NCBI GenBank assembly: GCA_013177805.1
Contig: JABLXU010000003.1
Coordinates: 1-64,000, forward strand
Origin: Candidatus Omnitrophota bacterium
GTDB taxonomy: Bacteria > Hinthialibacterota > Hinthialibacteria > Hinthialibacterales > Hinthialibacteraceae
Direction: 5' to 3'
DNA length: 64,000 bases
Shown here: piece by piece, positions 1 through 8,275 of the stretch
Numbering within the stretch: position 1 is the first letter of the stretch
How the letters are laid out: each line of letters opens with the position of its first letter
Notes under the pieces: generated by a model
The model's input: only the letters and a program-made list of their open reading frames with translations
Database searches by the model: none
What the model was told of the DNA's origin: nothing
Program-made: the position numbers and the translations under genes

Positions 1-131
1 CCGCCTTATCTATGATGATGTCGAACAGGGTTTCAACCCTGGGCTCGAATGGGCCTCGAATCCTGGGCGAATCAACATGATTACCGCCTTATCTATGATG
101 ATGTCGAACAGGGTTTCAACCCTGGGCCTCG
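1..131 (-). repeat. Duplicated palindromic repeat (family A, reverse orientation)
   Basis: A 44-base segment at 1-44 recurs at 84-127. Each copy holds the palindrome CAGGGTTTCAACCCTG, the reverse-oriented form of the family A hairpin found elsewhere in the window. The second hairpin of the family is missing. The rest of the 380 bases before the first gene is AT-rich and contains a TATAAT hexamer at 277-282, without a convincing -35 box. No gene is visible here. Confidence 0.7.
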
Positions 132-380
132 AACGGGCATGTTTCTACCCTGGGCCGATACTTTTCCCCTTCCGGTATGCCCCTGCCATTTTCATGTCCC
201 TCTCGATCCTCCACCCTGGAAAAACAACCGGTGCATATTTGAGCTTGCATAATACCTGAATATAAGATAACATTCATATAATAAATAGATACATCCTGTC
301 ATGTAACGATATAGATCATTGATGAGCTTATTTGCGTATTCAGGGTTGGAATGTACAAATCTTTCCTGACGAGGATTTCC

Positions 381-1439
381 ATGGTCGTAAGTCTCTCTCC
401 CAATCCCTCGTATCCTCAGCCGGTCAATGGAAACCAATCGCATCCTTTACCTGAAGAAGCCAGTCAATTCATCAAATTGAATCAAAAATATCTTGTCCCC
501 GACCGGGCGGCCGGTTTCGCCCTCTTTCGCTACATCCCCGCGCGAAAACGCTTTGTGCTTTTTAAAAACGAAGGAGAACCCATCCGCGCGGATCAGCTGG
601 AAACGCTCACCCATGAAGGCCGTCAGCCGGTGTTCGTCCCGGTCGCCCACGCTTCGGCTCTGACCTTTTACTTATCCGAAAATCTAGTGGACCTCGTCAA
701 CGATCCTTCAATACCCATTGAGGTTAAGGTGGAAGAGGTCAACACCCTGGCGCTGGCGGTGATGAAAAACCTATTTGATTCCCCGCCCGACATGCGCGAG
801 TTCATCGCCACGGCGGCCAATGTCAGCCGGTCGATCACCATCCTCCTGCTGTCCCAGCCGGTGGCCATGAACCTGCTCAACCGCCTCCGCTCGTATGATT
901 ACTACACTTACAGCCACAGCCTCAACGTGTGCGTCATGGGCATGGGCCTGTTTCTCCGCCTCCATCCCCGCGCCACTCCCAGCCAAGTGGAGGACCTCAC
1001 CCGGGGCCTCCTGCTGCACGATATCGGCAAGTGCGACATCCCCCGCGAACTCACCAACAAACCCGGACGCCTCACCGAGGCGGAATGGCAAATTATGCGC
1101 AGCCACCCGGTCAAGGGTTACGAACGGCTGGAACACGACGAAACCCTCTCTCCGGATTCCCATCTCATCGCCCTTTACCACCACGAGGCCATGGACGGTT
1201 CCGGGTATCCGGAGGGAATCCGGCGCGGGTCCATCCCCCTCACTTCGCGGCTGTGCAAGGTGGTGGACGTGTACGATGCCCTCACCTCCAACCGTTCTTA
1301 TAAACAACGCATGACTCCCTTCGACGCCCTGGTCCTCATGACCCGGGACATGAAAACCCAAATCGATCAAGATCTCATGAAAGAATTCATCCTGTTTCTG
1401 GACCATATGGGGAAATTGACCGTGCGCAAGCCTCTCTAG
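381..1439 (+). CDS. HD-GYP domain protein, probable cyclic di-GMP phosphodiesterase
   Basis: Cytoplasmic protein of about 352 residues with a C-terminal HD-GYP domain, a family that hydrolyses cyclic di-GMP. The domain spans roughly residues 165-340: YSHSLNV near 177, the metal-binding HDIGK at 213-217, and HHEAMDGSGYP at 267-277, which carries the signature GYP. The N-terminal 150 residues match no domain I recognise and may be a partner-binding region. No transmembrane segment is seen. An upstream ATG at 351 is in frame, but the ATG at 381 has a GAGG 6 bases upstream and is preferred. It stands alone, with a coiled-coil gene 75 bases downstream on the same strand. Substrate specificity is inferred from the family. 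Confidence 0.88.
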   Translation: MVVSLSPNPSYPQPVNGNQSHPLPEEASQFIKLNQKYLVPDRAAGFALFRYIPARKRFVLFKNEGEPIRADQLETLTHEGRQPVFVPVAHASALTFYLSENLVDLVNDPSIPIEVKVEEVNTLALAVMKNLFDSPPDMREFIATAANVSRSITILLLSQPVAMNLLNRLRSYDYYTYSHSLNVCVMGMGLFLRLHPRATPSQVEDLTRGLLLHDIGKCDIPRELTNKPGRLTEAEWQIMRSHPVKGYERLEHDETLSPDSHLIALYHHEAMDGSGYPEGIRRGSIPLTSRLCKVVDVYDALTSNRSYKQRMTPFDALVLMTRDMKTQIDQDLMKEFILFLDHMGKLTVRKPL

Positions 1440-1514
1440 GATATCCCGAATCGGGACCTAGGCGTGAGATAGAGTAAGGTTGAAACATGAGACCTGCAGA
1501 TCGGCTGGATAAGA

Positions 1515-2528
1515 GTGGCCGGAATGGAATTGGATCAAGAACAAAAAAATATCTTGGCTCAACAACTCCGTTACGAACGGGCCCGGCGGAAAGCCGAAGA
1601 ATTGGGCGTGGAAATCACCGACCTGATGGAACGGGTGGTGGATGGAAAATCCTTTTTTGTAAAAAAATCCGAAGTCTACCAGCAACTCGGCAAACAACGC
1701 CAACTGCTCGCCTCCAAGAAAATCATGCGCTCCCTGCGCGACGGCCAGAACAGCCTGGCGGCACGGATTCGCGCTGAAATTCAACTGGCCCGCGGTTTGC
1801 TCAAAAAACTCACTGCCGCGCCTCCCGAAGCCCTTCCTCCCCTTGACGAGTTCCCCACCGCTCTTCAAAAGCTGGAAAACCGCGTGAATTTCCACGTCCG
1901 CCAACTGCAAAGCCTGGAAGACAAAATCGAACGCATTAAATCCCAAAATCCCGTCTTTGCTCAGGCCGAAACTGTTTTACAAGAATTGTACCAAGCCCGG
2001 CAACAGAGGGATACGTCCCGCATCGCCCAGCTGTCGGCGGAACACGGACCCCTGCTGCAAAAATACGAAGCCGCCCGCAAAACCCTCAAATTCCACATCG
2101 ATGACGCCCGCCAATGCCGCCTCCGCCTGCAAATTGAATATGGACGGATCCTGAAAATCCGCTTCCGTCTCCTCACCATCACCGCGGATCTGCTTCTGAG
2201 ACAACGGCCCAACGCTCCGGGAGGGGCTTCCACTTCACCCGGACCGGAACTCCCCGCCTCCTTGGCCCTGATCCAAAAACAGGGCGATTATCTCCGCCAC
2301 CGTTTCGGCGAACTCTCCACGCACTGCCCGGCCGGTCATCTCCCCATCCTGGAAGCTTCCAAAACCTGGGATCAGGTCCTGCGGATTATGGGGGCCCTGG
2401 TGGACCGGCAAGCCGCTTTGGTGGAACAATGCAAGGCGCTGCGTTCCAGCGTTAAAAATCCCTCCTCTACTTCCAACCGTCCGCCCCGGCGGATGGCCTT
2501 CGCCGATCAGCGGCTTGAAACTTCTTGA
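1515..2528 (+). CDS. Hypothetical coiled-coil protein
   Basis: A 337-residue protein rich in Gln, Arg, Leu, Lys and Glu. It has long heptad-like stretches (about residues 1-200) and no signal peptide or membrane segment, so it is probably a cytoplasmic helical protein. Residues 230-245 form a Gly/Pro/Ser linker before a second helical part. I do not recognise a family. The length and composition are loosely like flagellar or chemotaxis accessory proteins, but nothing specific supports that. The start is a GTG at 1515; an ATG at 1524 is a close alternative and neither has a strong ribosome binding site. It follows the HD-GYP gene by 75 bases and could be co-transcribed with it. Confidence 0.65.
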   Translation: MAGMELDQEQKNILAQQLRYERARRKAEELGVEITDLMERVVDGKSFFVKKSEVYQQLGKQRQLLASKKIMRSLRDGQNSLAARIRAEIQLARGLLKKLTAAPPEALPPLDEFPTALQKLENRVNFHVRQLQSLEDKIERIKSQNPVFAQAETVLQELYQARQQRDTSRIAQLSAEHGPLLQKYEAARKTLKFHIDDARQCRLRLQIEYGRILKIRFRLLTITADLLLRQRPNAPGGASTSPGPELPASLALIQKQGDYLRHRFGELSTHCPAGHLPILEASKTWDQVLRIMGALVDRQAALVEQCKALRSSVKNPSSTSNRPPRRMAFADQRLETS

Positions 2529-2781
2529 TTCCGATCCCCCTTTCCCGCTCGTCTTGGCCTTTCCTCATACCCCATCTTCCGCGACCTCCGTGTCCCGGCG
2601 GTGAATCCGGCCGCCCAATGGACATTCTTCCCATCGTTTCGTTCCCGGCGCGGGGACCAACGGATTCCTTATATCCTGACCTGCTTGTTCCTATAATGGA
2701 GGGAATGGGCCGCCGGCCGGCCCCGGCCTCGCCGCCGGACTCCCGATCGAAACCATTGGCAAAAGGCAAAAGGGGACACTC

Positions 2782-3477
2782 GTGAAACGAATCGCGTTGT
2801 TGGCTTGCGTCATCGGCATTACGTTGGCTTGTTCGAAAAACCCAGGGGAATTGGTGGATAAACCGCCGGAAGCCGCCACGCCGGCATCTGTCAGCCAGGC
2901 CGGACTGCCCGCCGGTCATCCTCCCCTCGGCGGCGCGTCTCTCCCGGGGCAGAATATCCCGGGCCTGACCAGCGCCCTTTCCCCCGGGCCGGCCCCGGAA
3001 CCGGTCGTGGAAGGCACGACGGTCACCGCCGCTTCCCTCGTCTTTACGATCGATCCCGCCTGGAAAATCGAACCGCCCAAGAGTTCCATGCGCGCCGCCC
3101 AGTTCCGCGTCCCCGCCAAAGAAGGCGCGTCGGGGGACGGCGAACTGGCCATCTTCCAGGGCATTGGCGGATCGGCGGAGGATAACATCCAGCGTTGGAT
3201 CGCGCAAATGGCCAACCCCGAAGGAGAACCGGTCATCGAAACAAAGCAGGTGGGACCGCTGTCCGTGCAACTGTTGGATGTCACCGGCTCCTTCACCGAC
3301 ACCATGATGGGCGGGGGAACCGGCCAGCCCCTGACCGGGTACCGTATGCTGGCGGCGGTGGTGGAAGGCCATCCCATGGGCCCCTGGCATTTCAAGCTGA
3401 TCGGTCCCAAGGAGACCCTCGAACAGGCCAAACCGGCGTTTGAAGCCCTGATCGCTTCGCTGAAACCCGCTCAATGA
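2782..3477 (+). CDS. Predicted lipoprotein of unknown function
   Basis: A 231-residue exported protein. The N-terminus is MKR followed by a hydrophobic stretch and the lipobox TLAC near residues 14-17, so it should be lipidated at Cys17. Residues 18-75 are Pro/Gly/Ala-rich and look disordered, typical of a tether. The remaining 150 residues look like a compact alpha/beta domain containing WKIEPPKSSMRAAQF, and resemble no family I can name with confidence. The GTG start at 2782 is chosen because AGGGGAC lies just upstream and because it gives an intact signal peptide. The 253 bases before it show no gene. Confidence 0.7.
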   Translation: MKRIALLACVIGITLACSKNPGELVDKPPEAATPASVSQAGLPAGHPPLGGASLPGQNIPGLTSALSPGPAPEPVVEGTTVTAASLVFTIDPAWKIEPPKSSMRAAQFRVPAKEGASGDGELAIFQGIGGSAEDNIQRWIAQMANPEGEPVIETKQVGPLSVQLLDVTGSFTDTMMGGGTGQPLTGYRMLAAVVEGHPMGPWHFKLIGPKETLEQAKPAFEALIASLKPAQ

Positions 3478-3766
3478 CCTCCCGGCCTTCCCCCCAGCGC
3501 GCGGATGGCCCATAATGGGATCATGGGGATGGGCCTTCGGGCGTTTGACGGCCGGGTGGCGGGATTCCATGCGATGAGGTTGCTTGTGAGGAGAATGCCC
3601 GTTGGCCGTGGATACCCGTGCCGGGAATCCACGCCATATCCCCAGTTTGTATTTCATTGTTAATGAGTTGTTTTGTTTGTTAGTTATTTCGTCACAGTTG
3701 GGATTCATTCACGCATTGGGACGGGTTCCACGCCGGGAGTTGCGGTCCCAGGGGGGGATGCCATCC

Positions 3767-4060
3767 ATGAAAAAAAATGATTTGATCCAAGCGGTTGCCA
3801 AAAAAGCCAAGATCCCGCAGAATGTGGCACGGCAAGCGGTGGAGGCGATCCTGGCGGCGATCGTGAAGGGCGTCAAGCGCGGGCCGGTGCTCATCGACGG
3901 TTTTGGCAAGTTCCGCGTGCAGCGCCGCCGCGCCCGGGTGGGGCGCAATCCCCGCACCGGGGAGCCGATTCAGATCGCGCCGACCGCTTTTCCCGTGTTC
4001 ATCGCGGGCGAGCGGCTGCGGCAGCGGATGAGCAAGCCGCGCAAGCGTTCTAAAGATTAA
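3767..4060 (+). CDS. HU/IHF-family DNA-binding protein
   Basis: A 97-residue basic protein of normal HU length. It has the family order: an N-terminal helical dimerisation part (MKKNDLIQAVAKKAKIP), then GFGKFRVQ..RARVGRNPRTGE, the start of the beta arm, then a Lys/Arg-rich tail. The conserved arm motif GRNPxTGE is exact. It binds and bends DNA as a dimer. The open frame extends upstream to 3602, but the family N-terminus and a run of G residues just upstream favour ATG 3767; ATG 3758 would add three residues. The 289 bases upstream contain an AT-rich stretch (about 3640-3700) that may hold its promoter. Confidence 0.92.
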   Translation: MKKNDLIQAVAKKAKIPQNVARQAVEAILAAIVKGVKRGPVLIDGFGKFRVQRRRARVGRNPRTGEPIQIAPTAFPVFIAGERLRQRMSKPRKRSKD

Positions 4061-4087
4061 TGGAATTCGGGGCGGGATTGACGACGC

Positions 4088-5647
4088 ATGAGAAAAAATG
4101 ACCTGAAACGCCTGATCCTTCTGGCCGGGATGGCGATCGGCATGGCGCTGCTGGGGGCGCGGACCGTCTCCGCGCAAACTCTGATGCCTCTTTATCCGGG
4201 GCCGGGCATGACCGTCCGGTTTCAGGATCTGGTCGATAATGGATTCCATTGGGCCTATCCTCCAGGGGCCACGGCGTTTGAAGTGCTGCTGTTGCCTCCG
4301 GCGGCTTCGTTTCCGCAGCCCATCCGGTTCCCGGCCTCCGTCTCTCCCTACCGGATCGACGCGGCCATCGTATCGTACTTGCGTTCCGTGTTGCCCGATG
4401 GCGTGTACCAGTGGCGCGTCGAGATTACAAGCGGCACGGGGGCGGGCACCGTCTCCGACTATGTCACCTTCAACTTAAAGAACCAAAGTCCCCTGATCCC
4501 GACGCCGACGCCACCCGTCAAGCCGACTCCCGCGGGGAATCTCGACGGCACGGGGAAAATCGACGCGGGGGATATTTTCATTCTTTCCCGGTTATGGAAA
4601 GTCTTCGATCCCTCCATCGAAATGGGGCCGGATCTGAACCGGGACGCGGTCGTGGACGGGCGCGACCTGTTGCTTTACATCCAGCGGTATGGCCAACCCG
4701 CGCCCACCGCCACGCCCGCCCCGCCGCTGGGCGTGCCACGCCATCTCACGTTTTACCCCAATTCCATCGTGAGCATTGCCGAGACCCCCATCCTGGAAAT
4801 CCGCTGGGACCGCCCTTCCTATCCCGAGGGGCAGCCGTTTGTCTATGATGTTCTGATTCTCCGGCCGGACGGCAATTCCATCGAAGCGACGGGACTTGCC
4901 GCCACGTCGTACAAGCCGTTCGGCACGCTGATGACGCTGACGGGGAAATACACCGTGCATGTCCGTGCCCGGCTGACCGGCGGGGGAGACGGCAACATCG
5001 TGTCCGGCGAATTTCAGATTGTGCTGAACCGGCCGGTCACCCCCACGCCCACGCCCGTGCCGCGCCATCCGGATCTCTCCGGTGACGGCCTGGCCGGGGT
5101 GCTGGACCTGTCCTTGTTCGCCCGCGCGTTCGGCAGTTGGCAGGGCCAGGAGCCGTTTTGCCCGGAGGCCGACCTGATTGGGGACGGGAAAATCGATCAG
5201 TACGATTTATTGGTGTATTACATCCTGTACTCGCGGCGCTATCAGCAACTCGCCGCGCCGGTTTGGCTGTATGCCGATGTGCCGGTGCTGGATCCCGCCA
5301 CCTTCTGCGGGCGGGTGGGAGAAGACTACACGCGGGTGAATTTTCCCCCCAACGAGCTTATGCTGGGATTTTCGTCCAAGCTTTGCGTGTTGGCGGAGTT
5401 GTATCAGACAGTCTTGGCGTTTTCCGAAGTGCCCGGGGCGGCCGATTACCGGGTGACGGTGGTCTCGGAGACGGATCCCGGGTACTTTCGGGCATTTTAT
5501 ACCAACGGGGAAACGAAACTGGTGGAACGGTTTGACCGGTTCGTGCCGGGGGATGTTTTGCGCGTCCAGGTCCAAGCCGCCGGGGCGGACCGGAGTGTGG
5601 GGGAGAGCAGCGAAATCCTGCGGATTATTGTTCCTTCGCAAAACTGA
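4088..5647 (+). CDS. Secreted protein with two dockerin-like EF-hand pairs and PT linkers
   Basis: A 519-residue exported protein. The signal peptide is residues 1-29, cut after VSA. An Ig/FnIII-like region (30-130) leads to a Pro-Thr linker (138-149). The first dockerin-like pair has loops near 151-162 (NLDGTGKIDAGD) and 182-193 (DLNRDAVVDGRD). A second beta domain (215-315) and another PT linker follow. The second pair has loops near 329-340 (DLSGDGLAGVLD) and 362-373 (DLIGDGKIDQYD). A final FnIII-like region closes the protein. The calcium positions 1, 3, 5, 9 and 12 are largely kept. Dockerins bind cohesins in cellulosome-like assemblies; other genes in the window carry cohesin-like modules. 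It starts 27 bases after the HU gene. The role is inferred. Confidence 0.75.
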   Translation: MRKNDLKRLILLAGMAIGMALLGARTVSAQTLMPLYPGPGMTVRFQDLVDNGFHWAYPPGATAFEVLLLPPAASFPQPIRFPASVSPYRIDAAIVSYLRSVLPDGVYQWRVEITSGTGAGTVSDYVTFNLKNQSPLIPTPTPPVKPTPAGNLDGTGKIDAGDIFILSRLWKVFDPSIEMGPDLNRDAVVDGRDLLLYIQRYGQPAPTATPAPPLGVPRHLTFYPNSIVSIAETPILEIRWDRPSYPEGQPFVYDVLILRPDGNSIEATGLAATSYKPFGTLMTLTGKYTVHVRARLTGGGDGNIVSGEFQIVLNRPVTPTPTPVPRHPDLSGDGLAGVLDLSLFARAFGSWQGQEPFCPEADLIGDGKIDQYDLLVYYILYSRRYQQLAAPVWLYADVPVLDPATFCGRVGEDYTRVNFPPNELMLGFSSKLCVLAELYQTVLAFSEVPGAADYRVTVVSETDPGYFRAFYTNGETKLVERFDRFVPGDVLRVQVQAAGADRSVGESSEILRIIVPSQN

Positions 5648-5689
5648 GTCCCTGGCCCCGTACCTGACCACCGTGCTATCCGGGGCATC

Positions 5690-6715
5690 ATGGCTGAACA
5701 TATTGTCATTCGTATTCCAAACTGGTTGGGGGATACCATCATGGCCACGGCGGGCATCCGTGCCCTGCGGCGCCGCCATCCGGACGATGCCATCGCCCTG
5801 GTGGGGCTGCCGGCCATGTTGTCGGTGTTTTCGTCGACCTGCTGTCCTTTCGAACTGATCCCGTATGACCGCCGGGGTTCCGAGGCCCGCCTGCCCGGCC
5901 TTTTGCGGATGAGCGCGCTGTTGCGGGAGAAGCGGTTCACCCAGGGGTATCTGCTCACCAATTCTTTTTCCTCGGCGCTGATGTTCTTTCTGGGCCGGGT
6001 ACAGAAACGGACCGGCTACCGCGGCCAGTGGCGGTCGGCGTTGCTGACCGAGGCCGTGAAAGCGCCGCCGTCCGGCTGGCATCACGCCGACCGGTACCAT
6101 TATTTGCTGAACCGCGGAGAGCCCGCCGAGCTGCTGCCCGAGATCCGGATCGCGCCGGAGGAACGGGAGAAAGCCCGCCAATTGCTGGAACAGGAGCACT
6201 GCCTGGGAGCCCTGCGCATCGGCCTGGCGATCGGAGCGGCTTACGGTCCCGCCAAGCGCTGGCCGGTGGAGTATTTCGCCGTCCTGGCGCGGGAATGCGC
6301 GCGGCGGTTCAACGCGCGGCTCCTGATTTTCGGCACGGAAGCCGACGAAGCGGACGCCGCCTTCATAGAGCAGGCCGCGGGGGGAGCCGCCATCAATCTG
6401 GCGGGCCAGACCAACCTGCGCGAGCTGTTTGCCCTCTTGCAGCAATGCCGCCTGGTGGTGGCCAACGACTCGGGGGCGATGCACGCCGCCGCGGCCGTGC
6501 AGACGCCGGTCATCGCGCTGTTCGGCTCGACCGATCCGGGATTGACCGGTCCCTTGGGACCGCCGCACCGGGTGATTTACAAACCCGTGGACTGCTCGCC
6601 CTGCTTCGAGCGGACCTGCCCGCTTGCCCACTACCAATGTTTGAGGCGCATCACCGTGGAGGACGTGTTGAACCAGGCCGAGGAGTTGCTTCCCGGCCAG
6701 CGGGCTTTGCTGTGA
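5690..6715 (+). CDS. waaF: Glycosyltransferase family 9, heptosyltransferase II-like
   Basis: A 341-residue GT9 enzyme that should transfer heptose from ADP-heptose to the LPS inner core on the cytoplasmic face of the inner membrane. Family landmarks: the N-terminal RIPNWLGDTIMATAGIRALR, the nucleotide-binding IGAAYGPAKRWPVEYFA (about 181-197), and the C-terminal NDSGAMHAAAAVQTPVIALFG with FGSTDP. A cysteine-rich tail CSPCFERTCPLAHYQC is also typical of WaaF. GGGG lies just before the ATG. It follows the dockerin gene by 42 bases. It is the best single argument in the window for a diderm cell. It could also be another ADP-heptose transferase of the same family. Confidence 0.88.
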   Translation: MAEHIVIRIPNWLGDTIMATAGIRALRRRHPDDAIALVGLPAMLSVFSSTCCPFELIPYDRRGSEARLPGLLRMSALLREKRFTQGYLLTNSFSSALMFFLGRVQKRTGYRGQWRSALLTEAVKAPPSGWHHADRYHYLLNRGEPAELLPEIRIAPEEREKARQLLEQEHCLGALRIGLAIGAAYGPAKRWPVEYFAVLARECARRFNARLLIFGTEADEADAAFIEQAAGGAAINLAGQTNLRELFALLQQCRLVVANDSGAMHAAAAVQTPVIALFGSTDPGLTGPLGPPHRVIYKPVDCSPCFERTCPLAHYQCLRRITVEDVLNQAEELLPGQRALL

Positions 6716-6822
6716 CCGAGGGACTCTCCTCATGAGAAAGTACGGCAATGGAAACAGAATCCGGCGGCCGCGAGGGGGTATGATGGTGTTCGCCCTTTTC
6801 CATGTCCGAAACAGGAGGGACC

Positions 6823-7950
6823 ATGACCGATCCCAAGAAACTGAACCGCTGGCGGCATCATTGGCAGGATGAAGTGGACGCGGCCTATTTGTACCGCGCG
6901 CTTGCCCAGATGGAATCGAGTCCGGACCGGCGGACTCTGTACGAGCGCCTGGCCGGGGTGGAAGACCGGCATGCCCGGATGTGGGAGAAAATCTTCGCGG
7001 AGCACGAGGTCCCCCTGCCCGCGGCCCGGCCTTCGTTGAAAGCCCGGCTGCAGGCCCGGCTGGCGCGGCGTTTCGGTTCCGGCTTGTTGCTGCGGCTGTT
7101 GTTGATGGAGGAAGGGGCGGAGGTAAAGAAGTATCTCGCGCTGCACCGGGACAGTGCGCCGGGGAGCGCCAAGAGCGCCGCGCTCACCCTGGCGCAGGAA
7201 TCGGTGCAACACGCCGCCGATCTGCGCGAATTGTCCGAATCCCCCAGCGAGCCCTGGCACCGGACGGAGTCGGGCGACATTCTCCGCAACGTGGTATACG
7301 GATTCAACGACGGGCTGACCGCCAATTTCGGTTTGGTGGCGGGGTTGATCGGCGGGGATGTCAGCCATTACGCGGTGTTGCTTTCGGGGATGGCGGGAAC
7401 GGCCGCGGACGCGTTGTCCATGGGTTCGTCGGGCTATCTGGCGGCGGTCAGCCAGCGCGAGGTGTATGAGCACGAGATCGCCATGGAGAAGGAGGAGATC
7501 GCGCTCATGCCCGAGCTCGAGGCGGAGGAATTGGCGCTGATCTACCAAGCCAAGGGGCTCGAGGAAGAGAAGGCGCGGCAGTTGGCGGCGCAGGTCATGG
7601 AGGATCCCGAGACCGTGTTGCAGGAGATGATCAAGGAGGAGTTGAAGATCGGCGAGGCGGCCACCTCGCCCCTGAACGAGGGATTGATCACCGGGTTGTC
7701 CACCGCCGTGGGGGCGTTCATTCCCGTGGCGCCGTTCGTGGTGTGGGACATCGGGACGGCGATTTGGATCTCGTTTGTTCTGTCCATGGCGGCGCATTTC
7801 GGCGTGGGGGCGGCCCGCAGTTTGTTCACGGGGCGCGGTATTTTCCGCAGCGGGTGGGACATGTTTCTGGTGGGCTTCGGGGTGGCCGCTTTCAGTTATT
7901 TCTTCGGCGACCTGGTGGTGCGGTGGTTCGTGGGGTTCCAGGCGCCGTGA
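6823..7950 (+). CDS. Erythrin-vacuolar iron transporter (rubrerythrin-VIT1/CCC1 fusion)
   Basis: A 375-residue protein. It joins an N-terminal ferritin-like domain (about 1-135: DEVDAAYLYRALAQME, ERLAGVEDRHARMWEKI, ESVQHAADLRELSE, with Glu/His pairs for a di-iron site) to a C-terminal VIT1/CCC1-type membrane domain. The VIT part has NVVYGFNDGLTANFGLVAG, the conserved SMGSSGYLA and several hydrophobic helices. Family members (MbfA type) export or sequester Fe2+ or Mn2+ across the inner membrane, with the soluble domain sensing metal. ATG 6823 is chosen over the upstream ATG 6802 because AGGAGG at 6813-6818 sits in the right place. The gene stands alone and converges on the terminase gene across a repeat. 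Confidence 0.9.
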   Translation: MTDPKKLNRWRHHWQDEVDAAYLYRALAQMESSPDRRTLYERLAGVEDRHARMWEKIFAEHEVPLPAARPSLKARLQARLARRFGSGLLLRLLLMEEGAEVKKYLALHRDSAPGSAKSAALTLAQESVQHAADLRELSESPSEPWHRTESGDILRNVVYGFNDGLTANFGLVAGLIGGDVSHYAVLLSGMAGTAADALSMGSSGYLAAVSQREVYEHEIAMEKEEIALMPELEAEELALIYQAKGLEEEKARQLAAQVMEDPETVLQEMIKEELKIGEAATSPLNEGLITGLSTAVGAFIPVAPFVVWDIGTAIWISFVLSMAAHFGVGAARSLFTGRGIFRSGWDMFLVGFGVAAFSYFFGDLVVRWFVGFQAP

Positions 7951-7984
7951 GCAGTGCCCAGGGGAGATTGGGTTCCGGAGTGAA

Positions 7985-8110
7985 TCCCGGGGCTGTTGGG
8001 TGGCGGCCCCTTGAAAGGGGCGCGGACAGAAGAGTCAGGCAGCCGGGGATCGGAAAGATATACCCTCACCGCGGCCCTCTCCCAGGGGAAGTGGGAGTAA
8101 TAGGCTTCCG
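7985..8110 (+). repeat. Family A tail plus family B repeat
   Basis: Part of the 325-base gap between two convergent genes. It has the second hairpin of family A (GGCCCCTTGAAAGGGG near 8005), a tail (CGGACAGAAGAGTCAGG, then ATCGGAAAGATAT) shared with other copies, and a family B element (CCCTCACCGCGGCCCTCTCC at 8063). The first hairpin is degenerate. The copy continues to about 8125 and then loses similarity to the repeat unit. Confidence 0.75.
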
Positions 8111-8275
8111 GGGGGAGAGGGAGGTGTTGGTCTCCTGGGGGGGAATCGTACAGGCGATGCCAGGCGGGATGTTTAGCCTTGAAGTAAAACCATAAAACCA
8201 TTTTTCAACTTCCTCCTATTCAAGTGAGGGGAAGGGAAAATGAACCTCCAGGAGAAGGGTGCATGGCAAACCGGG

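Noticed and set aside
5207-6748. 513-codon minus-strand frame
   Set aside because: Shadow of the dockerin and GT9 genes, which carry clear family motifs.
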